64,000 nt of DNA from CAZVBV01 sp964578905 (lineage in GTDB: Bacteria; Patescibacteriota; Gracilibacteria; UBA4473): NCBI GenBank assembly GCA_964578905.1, contig CAZOER010000002.1:16263-80262 (forward strand), in the 5' to 3' direction. The position numbers and the translations under genes are program-made. Shown here one piece after another: positions 16,566 through 25,479 of this stretch (positions within the stretch are counted from its first letter, which is position 1; each line of letters opens with the position of its first letter). The notes beneath the pieces are model-generated. The model was not told where the DNA came from and searched no databases. It saw nothing but the letters and a program-made list of their open reading frames with translations.

Positions 16566-17119
16566 AAAAACAAATACTGATTCCCATAATAATTGTCTCT
16601 TGCTTTCTTGGAGCAGGGATGGGCAGTATTACAGATACCTCAACATTGCAGGCAAACTTTTTTATGAACTTGTGGAAACAGATTGTCGATACGCCAGAAA
16701 ATGAAAGTGACAATGTTTTTAGTACAACACTAGAGGGATATCGACTTCCAAAGGAAACAAAAGAAGCGTTCTTAAGCCTTCATGAGAGCGGACAAAGAGA
16801 TTTTAGAACGCTCATTGGAGCAGAAGGGGATGAGGTCTTTGTTCCTGGAATTATTCTTACGTCAGACAAAGATACCTATGATCAAATAACAGAACTAAAA
16901 CGAAGCTTGAGTATGATAAAGATTGGTGTTGATTCAATGCAGGATGATGACACAGCACCTTTTATCAGAACCATCGAAACAGACGAAGAGTGGGATGAAG
17001 TAAAGAGTGAAGAATTGGGTGAAGAAAAAACAACAGACCTTCAAAGAGAGATGGAGACAATCATTCGTATGGGATTACAGATTTGTAAGCGACAACGGAG
17101 TGATCTTAAGTGCGAATGA
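16562..17119 (+). CDS. Exported or membrane-anchored protein of unknown function (third of three coupled genes)
   Basis: 185 residues. The N terminus MKKQILIPIIIVSCFLGAGM has a hydrophobic core followed by GSITDTS; a Cys at residue 14 sits in VSCFLG, which is an imperfect lipobox, so it may be cleaved by signal peptidase I, be a lipoprotein, or stay anchored. The mature part is acidic and helical, ending ICKRQRSDLKCE with two Cys. ATGA overlap with the preceding gene. A weak hairpin (AATCTCA/TGAGATT, 17119-17146) directly follows the stop. Confidence 0.7.
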   Translation: MKKQILIPIIIVSCFLGAGMGSITDTSTLQANFFMNLWKQIVDTPENESDNVFSTTLEGYRLPKETKEAFLSLHESGQRDFRTLIGAEGDEVFVPGIILTSDKDTYDQITELKRSLSMIKIGVDSMQDDDTAPFIRTIETDEEWDEVKSEELGEEKTTDLQREMETIIRMGLQICKRQRSDLKCE

Positions 17120-17163
17120 ATCTCAGAAAGCTTGCGAAGTGAGATTTCTGGGGATATGAATTC

Positions 17164-17190
17164 GCATCCCCGCGAAGGCGGGGATCCCCT
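17164..17190. repeat. Dispersed palindromic repeat (ATCCCCGCGAAGGCGGGGAT type)
   Basis: CATCCCCGCGAAGGCGGGGA followed by TCCCC, with inverted arms ATCCCCGC/GCGGGGAT, between two converging genes. It may help block read-through. Confidence 0.6.
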
Positions 17191-17231
17191 AAATTAAAAA
17201 TGGATTCCCCAATTAAATTGGAGAATGAGGG

Positions 17232-19883
17232 TTAAAGAGATTTTCCGTGGCATTTCTTGAACTTCTGTCCTGATCCACAGGGACATTCATCGTTTCGTCC
17301 AACGTTCGCATATTTATTCCCCAATTTCTCAGCCGTAACAGATCGCCCTGCGTCAGAAGCAATTACTTTCACACCTTCTTGCTGACTACTCCCTTCAGGC
17401 TCTCTTGCGTTGCGGAGCGTTTCGTGAATTTGATCGTCGTTGGTAACCGCATCGGAATAGTCGGCGGTTTCCATCTCAATGTTTTCTTGGAATTGAATTC
17501 GGAAAAGATTGGTCACACACGTGCTTCTAATGTTTGAAAGAAGACGTCGGAACATCTCAAACGCCTCTCGTTTGTATTCCATGACAGGGTCTTTTTGTGC
17601 GTATCCAGAAAGGGCCACTTGATCACGAAGGCTTGTCATGGCATTAATATGTTCGAGCCAGAGTTCATCGATAGATCGGAGTACGACGTACTTGGTAATT
17701 TTATCGACTTGATCATCAGGTAATGATGATTTTTTGGTATCCCATGCTGAGAGAAGATAATTTCCTATATTCTCAATGAGCTCATCTTGATGCGTAAAGG
17801 CTTCCAACTCAGTAAGCTCAAGAGGGGATTTCTCTGATAAATGAATAGAGTGCACCGTTTCGAGAATCTCAGGCACATTCCACGTTTTATCCGCTTGAGG
17901 TGTTGGAGCATGAACCGCTACGAGTTGTGTAGCTAATTCCTGAATCATCGTCTCGACATCATCAAGCACGGCTTCGGATCCCAAGAGTTTTCGTCGTTCA
18001 GTATATATTTTTTCACGATGGACGTTCATCACATCATCGTATTGCACGACGTGTTTTCGAGCATCAAAGTGAAATCCTTCAATCTTCTTTTGTGCATTTT
18101 CCACACTTCGTGAAATCATTTTGTTTTGCACTGGTTCTGCTTCGGGCATCTTCAACCGTTCCATAACACCTGCCATTTTCTCGCCTCCGAATCGACGCAT
18201 GAGGTCGTCTCTCATTGAGATATAAAACTGTGACATTCCAGCATCTCCCTGACGTCCAGATCGTCCTCGGAGCTGATTATCAATTCGTCGTGATTCATGA
18301 CGTTCCGTTCCCAAAATCGCTAACCCCCCAAGTTCTACAACTTCCCGAGTGAGTTTAATATCCGTACCTCGTCCAGCCATGTTGGTCGCAATAGTCACGG
18401 CTCCCTTTTGTCCAGACTTGGCCACGATTTCCGCTTCTCGCTCATGCTGTTTCGCATTCAAGACTTCGTGAGGGATGCCTCGTTTCTTCAATACATCAGA
18501 CAATAATTCAGACTTATCGATGTTGATCGTTCCGATAAGAACGGGCTGTCCTTTCTTATGTAATATTTCAACTTCATTCAACAATGCTGTGAATTTTCCG
18601 TTTTCGTTTTTGAAAATTTTATCGGGCAAATCGAGTCGCACGCAAGGCTTGTTTGTGGGAATCACAATTGTGTCGAGCTTATAAATCTTCGCAAACTCCT
18701 CAGCTTCAGTTTCGGCAGTTCCCGTCATTCCCGCTAATTTCTCATATAAACGGAAGTAATTCTGAAATGTAATGGTTGCGAGTGTTTTTGATTCTCGTTG
18801 AATAGGAACGTTTTCCTTGGCTTCCAGTGCTTGGTGCAGTCCATCGGAATATCGTCTTCCTGGCATCAATCGTCCGGTGAACTCATCCACGATAAGAACC
18901 TGATCATCTCTGACCACATAATCTTTATCTCGTTCAAAGATAATGTTGGCCTTCAAAGAGTTCTCAATGTGATGCACTTCTTCGAATCCCGATTCGGTAA
19001 AAATGTTCTTTACCCCCAAAATACCTTCCATCTTGGCAATTCCTTTCTCACTCAGCGTTACCGCTTTTAACTTCACATCAATATTAAAATCCTCATTTTC
19101 CACCAGTTGGGGAATGATTTGTGAGTATCGGAGATATTTCTCAGTCGATTCTTCTGCCGCAGCAGAGATAATGAGCGGTGTTCTTGCCTCATCAATCAAA
19201 ATAGAATCCACCTCATCCACAATCGTATAGTGGAGTTCTCGTTGCACGAGATCATTTGGATCTTGCGCCATGTTGTCTCGCAAGTAATCGAATCCAAACT
19301 CGTTATTTGTTCCGTAGGTAATATCAGAATTGTATGACTCGCGCCGTTCTTCATTGCTCTTCCCATGAACAATAACTCCCACAGACAATCCACAGAACTC
19401 ATATAAAGGGGTCATCCATTCAGCATCTCGTTGTGCAAGGTAATCATTCACCGTAATCACGTGTACGCCCTTTCCCGTCAATGCATTCAAAATTACAGGA
19501 AGGGTACAAACAAGCGTTTTTCCTTCTCCTGTTTTCATTTCGGCAGCTTTTCCTTGATGGAGAACAACCCCTCCCACCAACTGTACATCGTAGTGCACCA
19601 TGTTCCATTCTTGGTCTTTTCCACGCACTTCAAATGATTTGCCACAGAGTCGTCGAGCGACATCTTTTACCGCTGCAAAAATATCAACTAATAAATCATC
19701 TCGCTTTTCAGGATTGACGCTGAGCATTTCCTTCCAATCAAGAAACTGCTTTTTGAGTTCTTCATCAGAAAGTTTCACAAAGTCTTCCCCTTTCTTATTA
19801 ATTTTTGCTACGACAGGCGCTAAGTTTTGAAGTTGTTTCTGGTTGTAATTCCCAAAGAGGGTATCGAATATCTTCTGAATCAT
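17232..19883 (-). CDS. secA: Protein translocase ATPase SecA
   Basis: 883 residues. SecA drives secretory proteins through SecYEG using ATP at the cytoplasmic membrane. Motifs in order: GKAAEMKTGEGKTLV (Walker A), VHVITVNDYLAQRDAEWM, YGTNNEFGFDYLRDNM, VDEVDSILIDEARTPLIISA (Walker B and DEAD-like box), GMTGTAETEAEEF, TNMAGRGTDIKL, GTERHESRRIDNQLRGRSGRQGD and the C-terminal zinc-binding SEC-C motif NDECPCGSGQKFKKCHG. The start at 19883 is preferred because 17 extra upstream residues would be encoded by promoter DNA (TTGCTA, 17 bp, TACAAT). Many exported proteins in this window, including the 3770-aa giant, are likely clients. Divergent from pilT. Confidence 0.98.
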   Translation of the reverse strand: MIQKIFDTLFGNYNQKQLQNLAPVVAKINKKGEDFVKLSDEELKKQFLDWKEMLSVNPEKRDDLLVDIFAAVKDVARRLCGKSFEVRGKDQEWNMVHYDVQLVGGVVLHQGKAAEMKTGEGKTLVCTLPVILNALTGKGVHVITVNDYLAQRDAEWMTPLYEFCGLSVGVIVHGKSNEERRESYNSDITYGTNNEFGFDYLRDNMAQDPNDLVQRELHYTIVDEVDSILIDEARTPLIISAAAEESTEKYLRYSQIIPQLVENEDFNIDVKLKAVTLSEKGIAKMEGILGVKNIFTESGFEEVHHIENSLKANIIFERDKDYVVRDDQVLIVDEFTGRLMPGRRYSDGLHQALEAKENVPIQRESKTLATITFQNYFRLYEKLAGMTGTAETEAEEFAKIYKLDTIVIPTNKPCVRLDLPDKIFKNENGKFTALLNEVEILHKKGQPVLIGTINIDKSELLSDVLKKRGIPHEVLNAKQHEREAEIVAKSGQKGAVTIATNMAGRGTDIKLTREVVELGGLAILGTERHESRRIDNQLRGRSGRQGDAGMSQFYISMRDDLMRRFGGEKMAGVMERLKMPEAEPVQNKMISRSVENAQKKIEGFHFDARKHVVQYDDVMNVHREKIYTERRKLLGSEAVLDDVETMIQELATQLVAVHAPTPQADKTWNVPEILETVHSIHLSEKSPLELTELEAFTHQDELIENIGNYLLSAWDTKKSSLPDDQVDKITKYVVLRSIDELWLEHINAMTSLRDQVALSGYAQKDPVMEYKREAFEMFRRLLSNIRSTCVTNLFRIQFQENIEMETADYSDAVTNDDQIHETLRNAREPEGSSQQEGVKVIASDAGRSVTAEKLGNKYANVGRNDECPCGSGQKFKKCHGKSL

Positions 19884-19892
19884 TTCGCGCGA

Positions 19893-19921
19893 ATTGTATT
19901 CAAACAAAGAGCAAATAGCAA
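19893..19921 (-). promoter_or_regulatory. secA promoter (near-leaderless)
   Basis: Minus strand TTGCTA (19921-19916), 17 bp, TACAAT (19898-19893). Only nine bases lie between the -10 and the secA ATG. Confidence 0.65.
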
Positions 19922-19954
19922 ACTCTTCCAACACGAATTACTCCTGTTTTCTGC

Positions 19955-19983
19955 TTGTTTTAAAAACCTTCTTGTGGTACAAT
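19955..19983 (+). promoter_or_regulatory. pilT promoter (leaderless)
   Basis: TTGTTT (19955-19960), 17 bp ending in GTGG, TACAAT (19978-19983). Six bases separate the -10 from the ATG, so transcription should start at the A of the start codon. Confidence 0.7.
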
Positions 19984-19989
19984 GAACGG

Positions 19990-21069
19990 ATGGATTTTGA
20001 AAAGATTATAGCAACGGCGGAAGAACAAAAAGCTTCAGATGTGCATTTCTCACCTGGATTGCCCATATTTTTACGTATAAATGGACAGATGATCCCAACA
20101 GAGGGAGAAAAACTTACAGCAGAAGATATTTCTGCACTCGTGAGTTCTTTTCTCACGGAAGATCAAGCAGAGGTTTTGAAGAAACGAAAACAAGTAGATT
20201 TCTTGGCGACAATGAGCACAGGGCTTCGTTTGCGAGGAAACGTATTCCATCAAGAATTTGGAATGGCAGCATCTTTCCGAATTGTACCGCGTCAAATTCG
20301 AGATTTTACAACGATTGGATTTCCAAAATTTGTACACGATCGAATTATGAGCATGCATAAAGGACTCGTCCTTATTGTAGGAGCAACAGGAACAGGGAAA
20401 TCAACAACCTTGGCATCAATGCTTCAAGAACGAATTATGAACAAAACGGAACATTGTATTACGGTTGAAGATCCAATCGAATATATTATTCCTTCAGGGA
20501 AGGGAGTTATTCAGCAACGAGAAGTTGGACGTGATGTGTTGAACTTTAAAGACGGAATCGAGGCGGGGCTTCGAGAGGATCCAGATGTATTGATGGTAGG
20601 GGAGATGCGGAACTTGGAAACAATTTCTGCGGCGCTCACTATGGCTGAGACAGGACACGTCGTGTTCTCAACATTGCACACGAATGATTGTCCAGAAACA
20701 GTGACTCGTATTGTGGATATTTTTCCAGCAGATCAACAGGATCAAGTTCGATCTCAATTATCGGCAACATTGAAAATGATTATCGCTCAAAAGCTTGTGC
20801 CGACAGCAGACGGAAAAAGTCTCGTCTTGGCATATGAAATTTTGACAACAAACTACGCGATTCAAAATTACATTCGACAAAATAAAATCTTCCAGATTCC
20901 AAACGTTCTTCAGACAGATTCTTCAGGATACATGGTGCAATATGAACAATCGCTTGCAGGGCTCGTGATTTCAGGAAAGATTACTCAGGAAATTGCATAC
21001 GAATACGCTCAAGATAAAGATCAACTGAAGGCGATCTTAGTTTCAAACGGAGTGAAGCAAGCGGCGTAA
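19990..21069 (+). CDS. pilT: Type IV pilus retraction ATPase PilT
   Basis: 359 residues. PilT is the hexameric cytoplasmic ATPase that depolymerises type IV pili for twitching motility and DNA uptake. Evidence: N-terminal ASDVHFSPGLPIFLRINGQM, Walker A GATGTGKSTT (about residue 132), the Asp box ITVEDPIEYI, Walker B region REDPDVLMVGEMR, the His box ETGHVVFSTLHTND and the PilT-type AIRNLIRE-like segment replaced here by NYAIQNYIRQNKIFQIPNVLQT. The length is typical. Earlier in-frame starts are excluded by the promoter at 19955-19983. No pilB, pilC or pilM-Q is adjacent; the pilin-like gene at 7129 is the only other pilus gene seen. Confidence 0.95.
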   Translation: MDFEKIIATAEEQKASDVHFSPGLPIFLRINGQMIPTEGEKLTAEDISALVSSFLTEDQAEVLKKRKQVDFLATMSTGLRLRGNVFHQEFGMAASFRIVPRQIRDFTTIGFPKFVHDRIMSMHKGLVLIVGATGTGKSTTLASMLQERIMNKTEHCITVEDPIEYIIPSGKGVIQQREVGRDVLNFKDGIEAGLREDPDVLMVGEMRNLETISAALTMAETGHVVFSTLHTNDCPETVTRIVDIFPADQQDQVRSQLSATLKMIIAQKLVPTADGKSLVLAYEILTTNYAIQNYIRQNKIFQIPNVLQTDSSGYMVQYEQSLAGLVISGKITQEIAYEYAQDKDQLKAILVSNGVKQAA

Positions 21070-21093
21070 GAAATTCTAAAAAAAATATAAATT

Positions 21094-21116
21094 CCCCGAC
21101 TTGTTCGGGGATCTTT
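21094..21116 (+). terminator. Probable terminator of pilT
   Basis: CCCCGA-CTTGT-TCGGGG hairpin followed by ATCTTTAT. A weak T tract; it may equally be a repeat copy used as a terminator. Confidence 0.5.
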
Positions 21117-21162
21117 ATGTTTTAGTATTTGTTTTAAGGACTTAATTGAAGACTATTTATAA

Positions 21163-21194
21163 TAATTCGAAGATCCCTGAATGAATCAGGGAAT
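21163..21194. repeat. 32-bp exact repeat, copy 1
   Basis: TAATTCGAAGATCCCTGAAT followed by GAATCAGGGAAT, with CCCTGA/TCAGGG arms. The identical 32 bases occur at 29606-29637. Confidence 0.85.
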
Positions 21195-21217
21195 ATTAGA
21201 TTATAGATTTTTTAACG

Positions 21218-21245
21218 TTGCTCATTCCTCGTTCTTCGTTAATAA
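21218..21245 (+). promoter_or_regulatory. dnaE promoter (near-leaderless)
   Basis: TTGCTC (21218-21223), 16 bp, TAATAA (21240-21245), eight bases before the ATG at 21254. Confidence 0.5.
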
Positions 21246-21253
21246 TTACGGAG

Positions 21254-24200
21254 ATGGCAAAACCCTTTGTGAATCTCCACACACACTCCTTTTACTCGTT
21301 GTTAGAGGGAAGTTCGAGTCCGAAATCAATCTTGGAAAAAGCGAAGAATTTTGGGTGTCCGGCGGTAGCATTAACTGATTCAGGAGCGGGATACGGACTC
21401 ATTGATTTCTATGAACAAGCAGAAAACGTAAAAGATATTCAGCCAATTTTGGGAGTGGAAATATATGTCGCTGCCGATTCTCGATTTGAACAACGAGCAG
21501 GGATTGATGGGCGAGAAGGACACTTGGTTGTGCTCGCGAAAAACGAAAAAGGATATCAGAATTTATTGAAACTCATTTCCCATGCGTACCTTGAGGGGTT
21601 TTATTACAAACCACGAGTGGATTTTGAATTATTAGAAAAATATAGAGAAGGACTTATTGTTCTCACAGGTTCTGTTTCGGGGGTGATTGGGAAAGCATTC
21701 CATCATTTTGGAGAAGAAAAGGCCGAAGCCTTGTTTCAAAAAGTAGTCGATGTGTTCGGCATTGAAAATGTATGCTGTGAATTGGTAGCACGAAACTACG
21801 ATTACCAAAAAGATCTCAATCTTTTTCAGCAGAAAATGGCAGAGAAATATAAGGTAAAAATGGTCATCACGTCCGATGCCCGATTTATGGACGAAGAAGA
21901 TGAAGATGCAGCCGACACACTCTTCTGTATTGGAAAGAACTTGCAAGCATCAGATCCGGCTCGAAAGAAATTTGCAGAAGGAAACTTCTTCAAGTCCTTT
22001 GAGCAGATGGAACTGGAACTCAGTTATATTGATGGAGAAGTTCTGGAAGAAGCACGAAAAAATACATTATCAATTGCGGACGAAGTAGATTTTAAACTCG
22101 ATTTTGGAAAGAATCTGCTCCCACATTTCACCGTAGAAAGAGGGGAGACAGAAGCTTCGCAACTCAGGAAGGATTGTGAAAACAATCTTGAGCGACGATA
22201 TGGAAAAAACATTTCCCCTGAAATCCTTGATAGACTTGATTACGAACTTGGGATTATTGGAAAGATGCATTTCGATGCGTACTTTTTGATCGTGGCAGAC
22301 TTCATCAGCTTTGCAAAAACCAATGGAATTGCCGTGGGGCCAGGACGAGGATCAGCAGCGGGATCAATCGTGGCATACTTACTCGACATCACGAATATTG
22401 ATCCGATTAAATACGAACTGCTCTTTGAACGATTCCTCAATCCAGAACGAATCTCAATGCCCGATATTGATATCGATTTTTCGGATGAAAGACGAGAGGA
22501 GGTGATGCAATACGTGGTTGAAAAGTACGGTGTCGAAAAAGTATCGAAGGTGTGTACATTTGGAACAATGTCAGCGAAAGCAGCGCTCAAAGATGTAGGA
22601 CGAGCACAGGGAGTGCCGTTTGCAGAAATGAATGCGCTGACCAAGTTATTGCCAAATCGTCCTGGGTTTACCTTGGCAGATGCGGCAAAGAACAAAGACT
22701 TCATGGCATTTGTCGATGCGAAACCGAATCTTGGAAAAGTATTCACCCTCGCGAAGAAACTTGAAGGATGTGTCAGGCATGTGTCTGTGCATGCGTGTGC
22801 GGTGATTATCGGACATGAGGACCTTACGAATGCGACTCCGATTCAATGGGCACCAGGAGCAGATGAACTCAAAATTACCCAATTCCCATACCAGCAATTA
22901 GAGCACTTGGGATTGTTGAAGATGGACTTTTTGGGACTAAAGAACCTGTCTGTGCTCGAAAAGGCGATTGCGAATATTAAAATTACAACGGAAGAAGAAA
23001 TCGATCTTTTGCAAATTCCAATTGATGATGAGAAGACATTTCAAATGATGGCGGATGGGGAAACAACGGGAGTTTTCCAATTCGAATCAGCAGGAATGCG
23101 TCGGTATTTAAAAGAACTCAAACCAACAGAATTCGAAGATTTGGTAGCGATGAATGCGCTCTATCGTCCAGGACCGATGGAATATATTCCCGTTTATATT
23201 GAGGGAAAACACAACCCAGACAAAGTGAAATATGAACACGAAGTGCTCGAACCGATTCTCAAAAAAACATACGGAATTGCCGTCTATCAAGAGCAAGTAT
23301 TGAAAATTGCACAGGTGTTTGCGGGGTTCTCTTTGGGAGAAGCGGATATTCTGCGAAAAGCGATTGGAAAGAAGATTGCCTCTATCTTGGCGAAGCAACG
23401 AGAAAAGTTTATTTCAGGAGCGGTTGAGAAAGGATTTGCGAAAAAACTCGCGACAAAAATATTTGATGAGATTGTGGTACCGTTCTCCGGATATGGATTT
23501 AACCGATCTCATGCGGTGTGCTATGCACGTATTGCGTATGAAACAGCCTATTTGCGAGCGAACTATCCGGTGGAGTTTATGGCGGCAATGATGACCACAG
23601 ACCGACACAATACTGATCGAATTGTGCTTGAAATGAATGAGTGTTCGGCAATGGGTATTGAAGTGCTCCCTCCATCAATCAATCAGTCGGGAGCGCATTT
23701 CACCGTTATTGATGACAAAGTGGCAGGACAGTTAGAGATTGTAGAAGAAGCGGAAGATACTGCGCCAGTTCATTCTAAAAAAATACGATTCGGACTCACG
23801 GCTATTAAAGGAGTCGGAGAAGAAACCGTGAATAAAATTATCTTTGAACGAAAAGAGAATGGACGATTTGAATCGCTTCAAGATTTTGCAAAACGAGTTC
23901 CTGTGAAGCTTATGAATAAGAAAACGCTTGAAGCGCTTGCGTTCTCAGGGGCGCTTGATGAGTTTGGAAACAGGAAAGCGATTGTTGATTCCCTTGATGA
24001 TTTAGCACAGTTCTCGAAAGAATTTCAATTGAAATCCGAAAGTGGACAAGTGGGACTCTTCGGAGGAATCGATGACAGTGCCATTGAGTTTGTCATTAAA
24101 AATACGGTTGCCACTAAAGAAGACATCTTGGCGTGGGAACGAGAAAGTTTAGGTCTCTTTGTTTCCGATCATCCATTAAAAGGATTGCAGTCGTATTTCT

Positions 24201-24769
24201 CAAAATACGGGATTCTCATCGGAACCATGACCGAGGCGGAGGACATGGGACAGAAGCGAACAGTGCATGGGATCGTGACCGAAGTTCGACGGATTGTGAC
24301 GCGCAATGGGAAAAACATGGCTATTATCGCCCTTGAAGACACCTCTGGAAAAGTTGAATTGGCAGTCTTCCCACAAACCTATGAAAAGATTCCGCCACGA
24401 GCATTTGAAGTGGATGCATTCTTGCGGGTACGGGGAAAAATAGAAGAACGGAATGGGAATCTTAATATGATCGTTGATGAAATAAAAATAGGGGACTTGT
24501 CAGAGATTGGGAAATGGCGGGCACAACAAGAAGAAAAAGAGGAGAATGAAGAAAAGAAGGAGGAAAAGAAAAAGAAAAAAATATGTATTGAAATTCCGAA
24601 AGGGACTTTGAAAGAAAAAGTCGATGAACTAAAGGTATTTCTCAAAAAAAACGAAACGGAAGAGGGCGTCGAAGTAGAGATTAAAATTGCAGGAAAGAAG
24701 GTGCTTCTTCCTTTTGACGTATGTGACGATGGAACACTCGAGAAGGAGTGTAAAGGGCTTCTAAAGTAA
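21254..24769 (+). CDS. dnaE: DNA polymerase III subunit alpha
   Basis: 1171 residues. The catalytic subunit of the replicative polymerase. Layout: PHP domain (FVNLHTHSFYSLLEG ... ALTDSGAGYG), palm with GPGRGSAAGSIVAYLL and the metal-binding PDIDIDFSDERR (about residue 403), CTFGTMSAKAALKDVGR, fingers with FAGFSLGEADILRKAIGKK and FNRSHAVCYARIAYETAYLRANYP, tandem HhH region (LTAIKGVGEETVNKI), and an OB fold (VHGIVTEVRRIVTRNGKNM ... LEDTSGKVELAVFP). After the OB fold is a Lys/Glu-rich linker (EEKEENEEKKEEKKKKK) and a short C-terminal domain of about 50 residues in the place of the tau-binding region. The start is fixed by the PHP domain and by the promoter at 21218. Confidence 0.97.
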   Translation: MAKPFVNLHTHSFYSLLEGSSSPKSILEKAKNFGCPAVALTDSGAGYGLIDFYEQAENVKDIQPILGVEIYVAADSRFEQRAGIDGREGHLVVLAKNEKGYQNLLKLISHAYLEGFYYKPRVDFELLEKYREGLIVLTGSVSGVIGKAFHHFGEEKAEALFQKVVDVFGIENVCCELVARNYDYQKDLNLFQQKMAEKYKVKMVITSDARFMDEEDEDAADTLFCIGKNLQASDPARKKFAEGNFFKSFEQMELELSYIDGEVLEEARKNTLSIADEVDFKLDFGKNLLPHFTVERGETEASQLRKDCENNLERRYGKNISPEILDRLDYELGIIGKMHFDAYFLIVADFISFAKTNGIAVGPGRGSAAGSIVAYLLDITNIDPIKYELLFERFLNPERISMPDIDIDFSDERREEVMQYVVEKYGVEKVSKVCTFGTMSAKAALKDVGRAQGVPFAEMNALTKLLPNRPGFTLADAAKNKDFMAFVDAKPNLGKVFTLAKKLEGCVRHVSVHACAVIIGHEDLTNATPIQWAPGADELKITQFPYQQLEHLGLLKMDFLGLKNLSVLEKAIANIKITTEEEIDLLQIPIDDEKTFQMMADGETTGVFQFESAGMRRYLKELKPTEFEDLVAMNALYRPGPMEYIPVYIEGKHNPDKVKYEHEVLEPILKKTYGIAVYQEQVLKIAQVFAGFSLGEADILRKAIGKKIASILAKQREKFISGAVEKGFAKKLATKIFDEIVVPFSGYGFNRSHAVCYARIAYETAYLRANYPVEFMAAMMTTDRHNTDRIVLEMNECSAMGIEVLPPSINQSGAHFTVIDDKVAGQLEIVEEAEDTAPVHSKKIRFGLTAIKGVGEETVNKIIFERKENGRFESLQDFAKRVPVKLMNKKTLEALAFSGALDEFGNRKAIVDSLDDLAQFSKEFQLKSESGQVGLFGGIDDSAIEFVIKNTVATKEDILAWERESLGLFVSDHPLKGLQSYFSKYGILIGTMTEAEDMGQKRTVHGIVTEVRRIVTRNGKNMAIIALEDTSGKVELAVFPQTYEKIPPRAFEVDAFLRVRGKIEERNGNLNMIVDEIKIGDLSEIGKWRAQQEEKEENEEKKEEKKKKKICIEIPKGTLKEKVDELKVFLKKNETEEGVEVEIKIAGKKVLLPFDVCDDGTLEKECKGLLK

Positions 24770-24773
24770 AACT

Positions 24774-24801
24774 TTGACACTCTTATGGGGCAATGTATGA
24801 T
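24774..24801 (+). promoter_or_regulatory. Promoter of the secreted coiled-coil protein
   Basis: TTGACA (24774-24779), 16 bp, TATGAT (24796-24801), immediately after dnaE. The leader is about 16 nt with TTAACCCAAT before the ATG at 24824. Confidence 0.65.
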
Positions 24802-24823
24802 GAATGCCCTTAACCCAATACAC

Positions 24824-25399
24824 ATGAAAAAGTTTTTTATAGTTTTTGTTTGTGGTCTTCTTTTGTTACCACTTCTTGCCTTTGCTGACGACGATGAAGG
24901 CGAAGAGGGAACGGCAGGACCACCACCACCATCTTTTGAAGAAGGTGGGAAAAGACCACCGAAACCAATGTTATTTCGTCACGAAGATAATCGAGAGAAA
25001 CAGGACGCGTCACACATTAAACGACTAGAACACCAATTAAAACAGATACACGAACAGATTGAACGGTTGAAAGAAAAAGCAGAAGAAATTAAGAAAAAAA
25101 TGGAGGAAGGAAAAAACTCAGGAAAAGCTGACTGGAAGATGGATGATGATCGTTACGAAACAGAAGAAGTAAAAGAAATGCGAAGAGGCAAGGCTATGGG
25201 AAAAAAGAAAGCTTCAAAAGTAAGACGACGATGGCAACAGAATAGAGATGAGGAGGGATATATGGGAAATAAAAAAGAAATGAGAAAAAGACAAAGAAAA
25301 CTCGATGCGAATATTTTTTCTTCAGATCTCGAAAAATCAAAACAAAGAAACGCTGAGGCAAAGAAAAAAATGAAACGGTTTTGGAATTTATTTCGATAG
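24824..25399 (+). CDS. Secreted charged coiled-coil protein, unknown function
   Basis: 191 residues. Signal peptide MKKFFIVFVCGLLLLPLLAF with cleavage likely after AFA. An acidic start (DDDEGEEG) and a Pro-rich stretch (GPPPPSFEEGGKRPPKP) lead into a heptad-rich coiled coil about residues 64-95 (IKRLEHQLKQIHEQIERLKE and on) and a very basic C-terminal half rich in Lys, Arg and Met (MRRGKAMGKKKASKVRRRW). The basic half could bind wall polymers, nucleic acid or membranes; that is inference only. The in-frame ATG 13 codons upstream is rejected because it overlaps the promoter. A strong terminator follows at 25419. Confidence 0.75.
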   Translation: MKKFFIVFVCGLLLLPLLAFADDDEGEEGTAGPPPPSFEEGGKRPPKPMLFRHEDNREKQDASHIKRLEHQLKQIHEQIERLKEKAEEIKKKMEEGKNSGKADWKMDDDRYETEEVKEMRRGKAMGKKKASKVRRRWQQNRDEEGYMGNKKEMRKRQRKLDANIFSSDLEKSKQRNAEAKKKMKRFWNLFR

Positions 25400-25418
25400 A
25401 ATTTTTTTACGAAATATA

Positions 25419-25450
25419 AAAAGCTCCCCGCAATGCGGGGGGCTTTTTTT
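25419..25450 (+). terminator. Rho-independent terminator
   Basis: AAAGCTCCCCGC (25420-25431), loop, GCGGGGGGCTTT (25435-25446), then a T run. Confidence 0.9.
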
Positions 25451-25465
25451 AATAAGAAAAACTCT

Positions 25466-25471
25466 TATACT
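25466..25471 (+). promoter_or_regulatory. -10 box of the nucleotidyltransferase gene (leaderless)
   Basis: TATACT eight bases before the ATG at 25480. The -35 position falls in the T run of the preceding terminator and is poor. Confidence 0.45.
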
Positions 25472-25479
25472 CATCGTCG

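Noticed and set aside
22240..22746. 168-codon open frame on the minus strand
   Set aside because: It is antisense to the polymerase active site region of dnaE.
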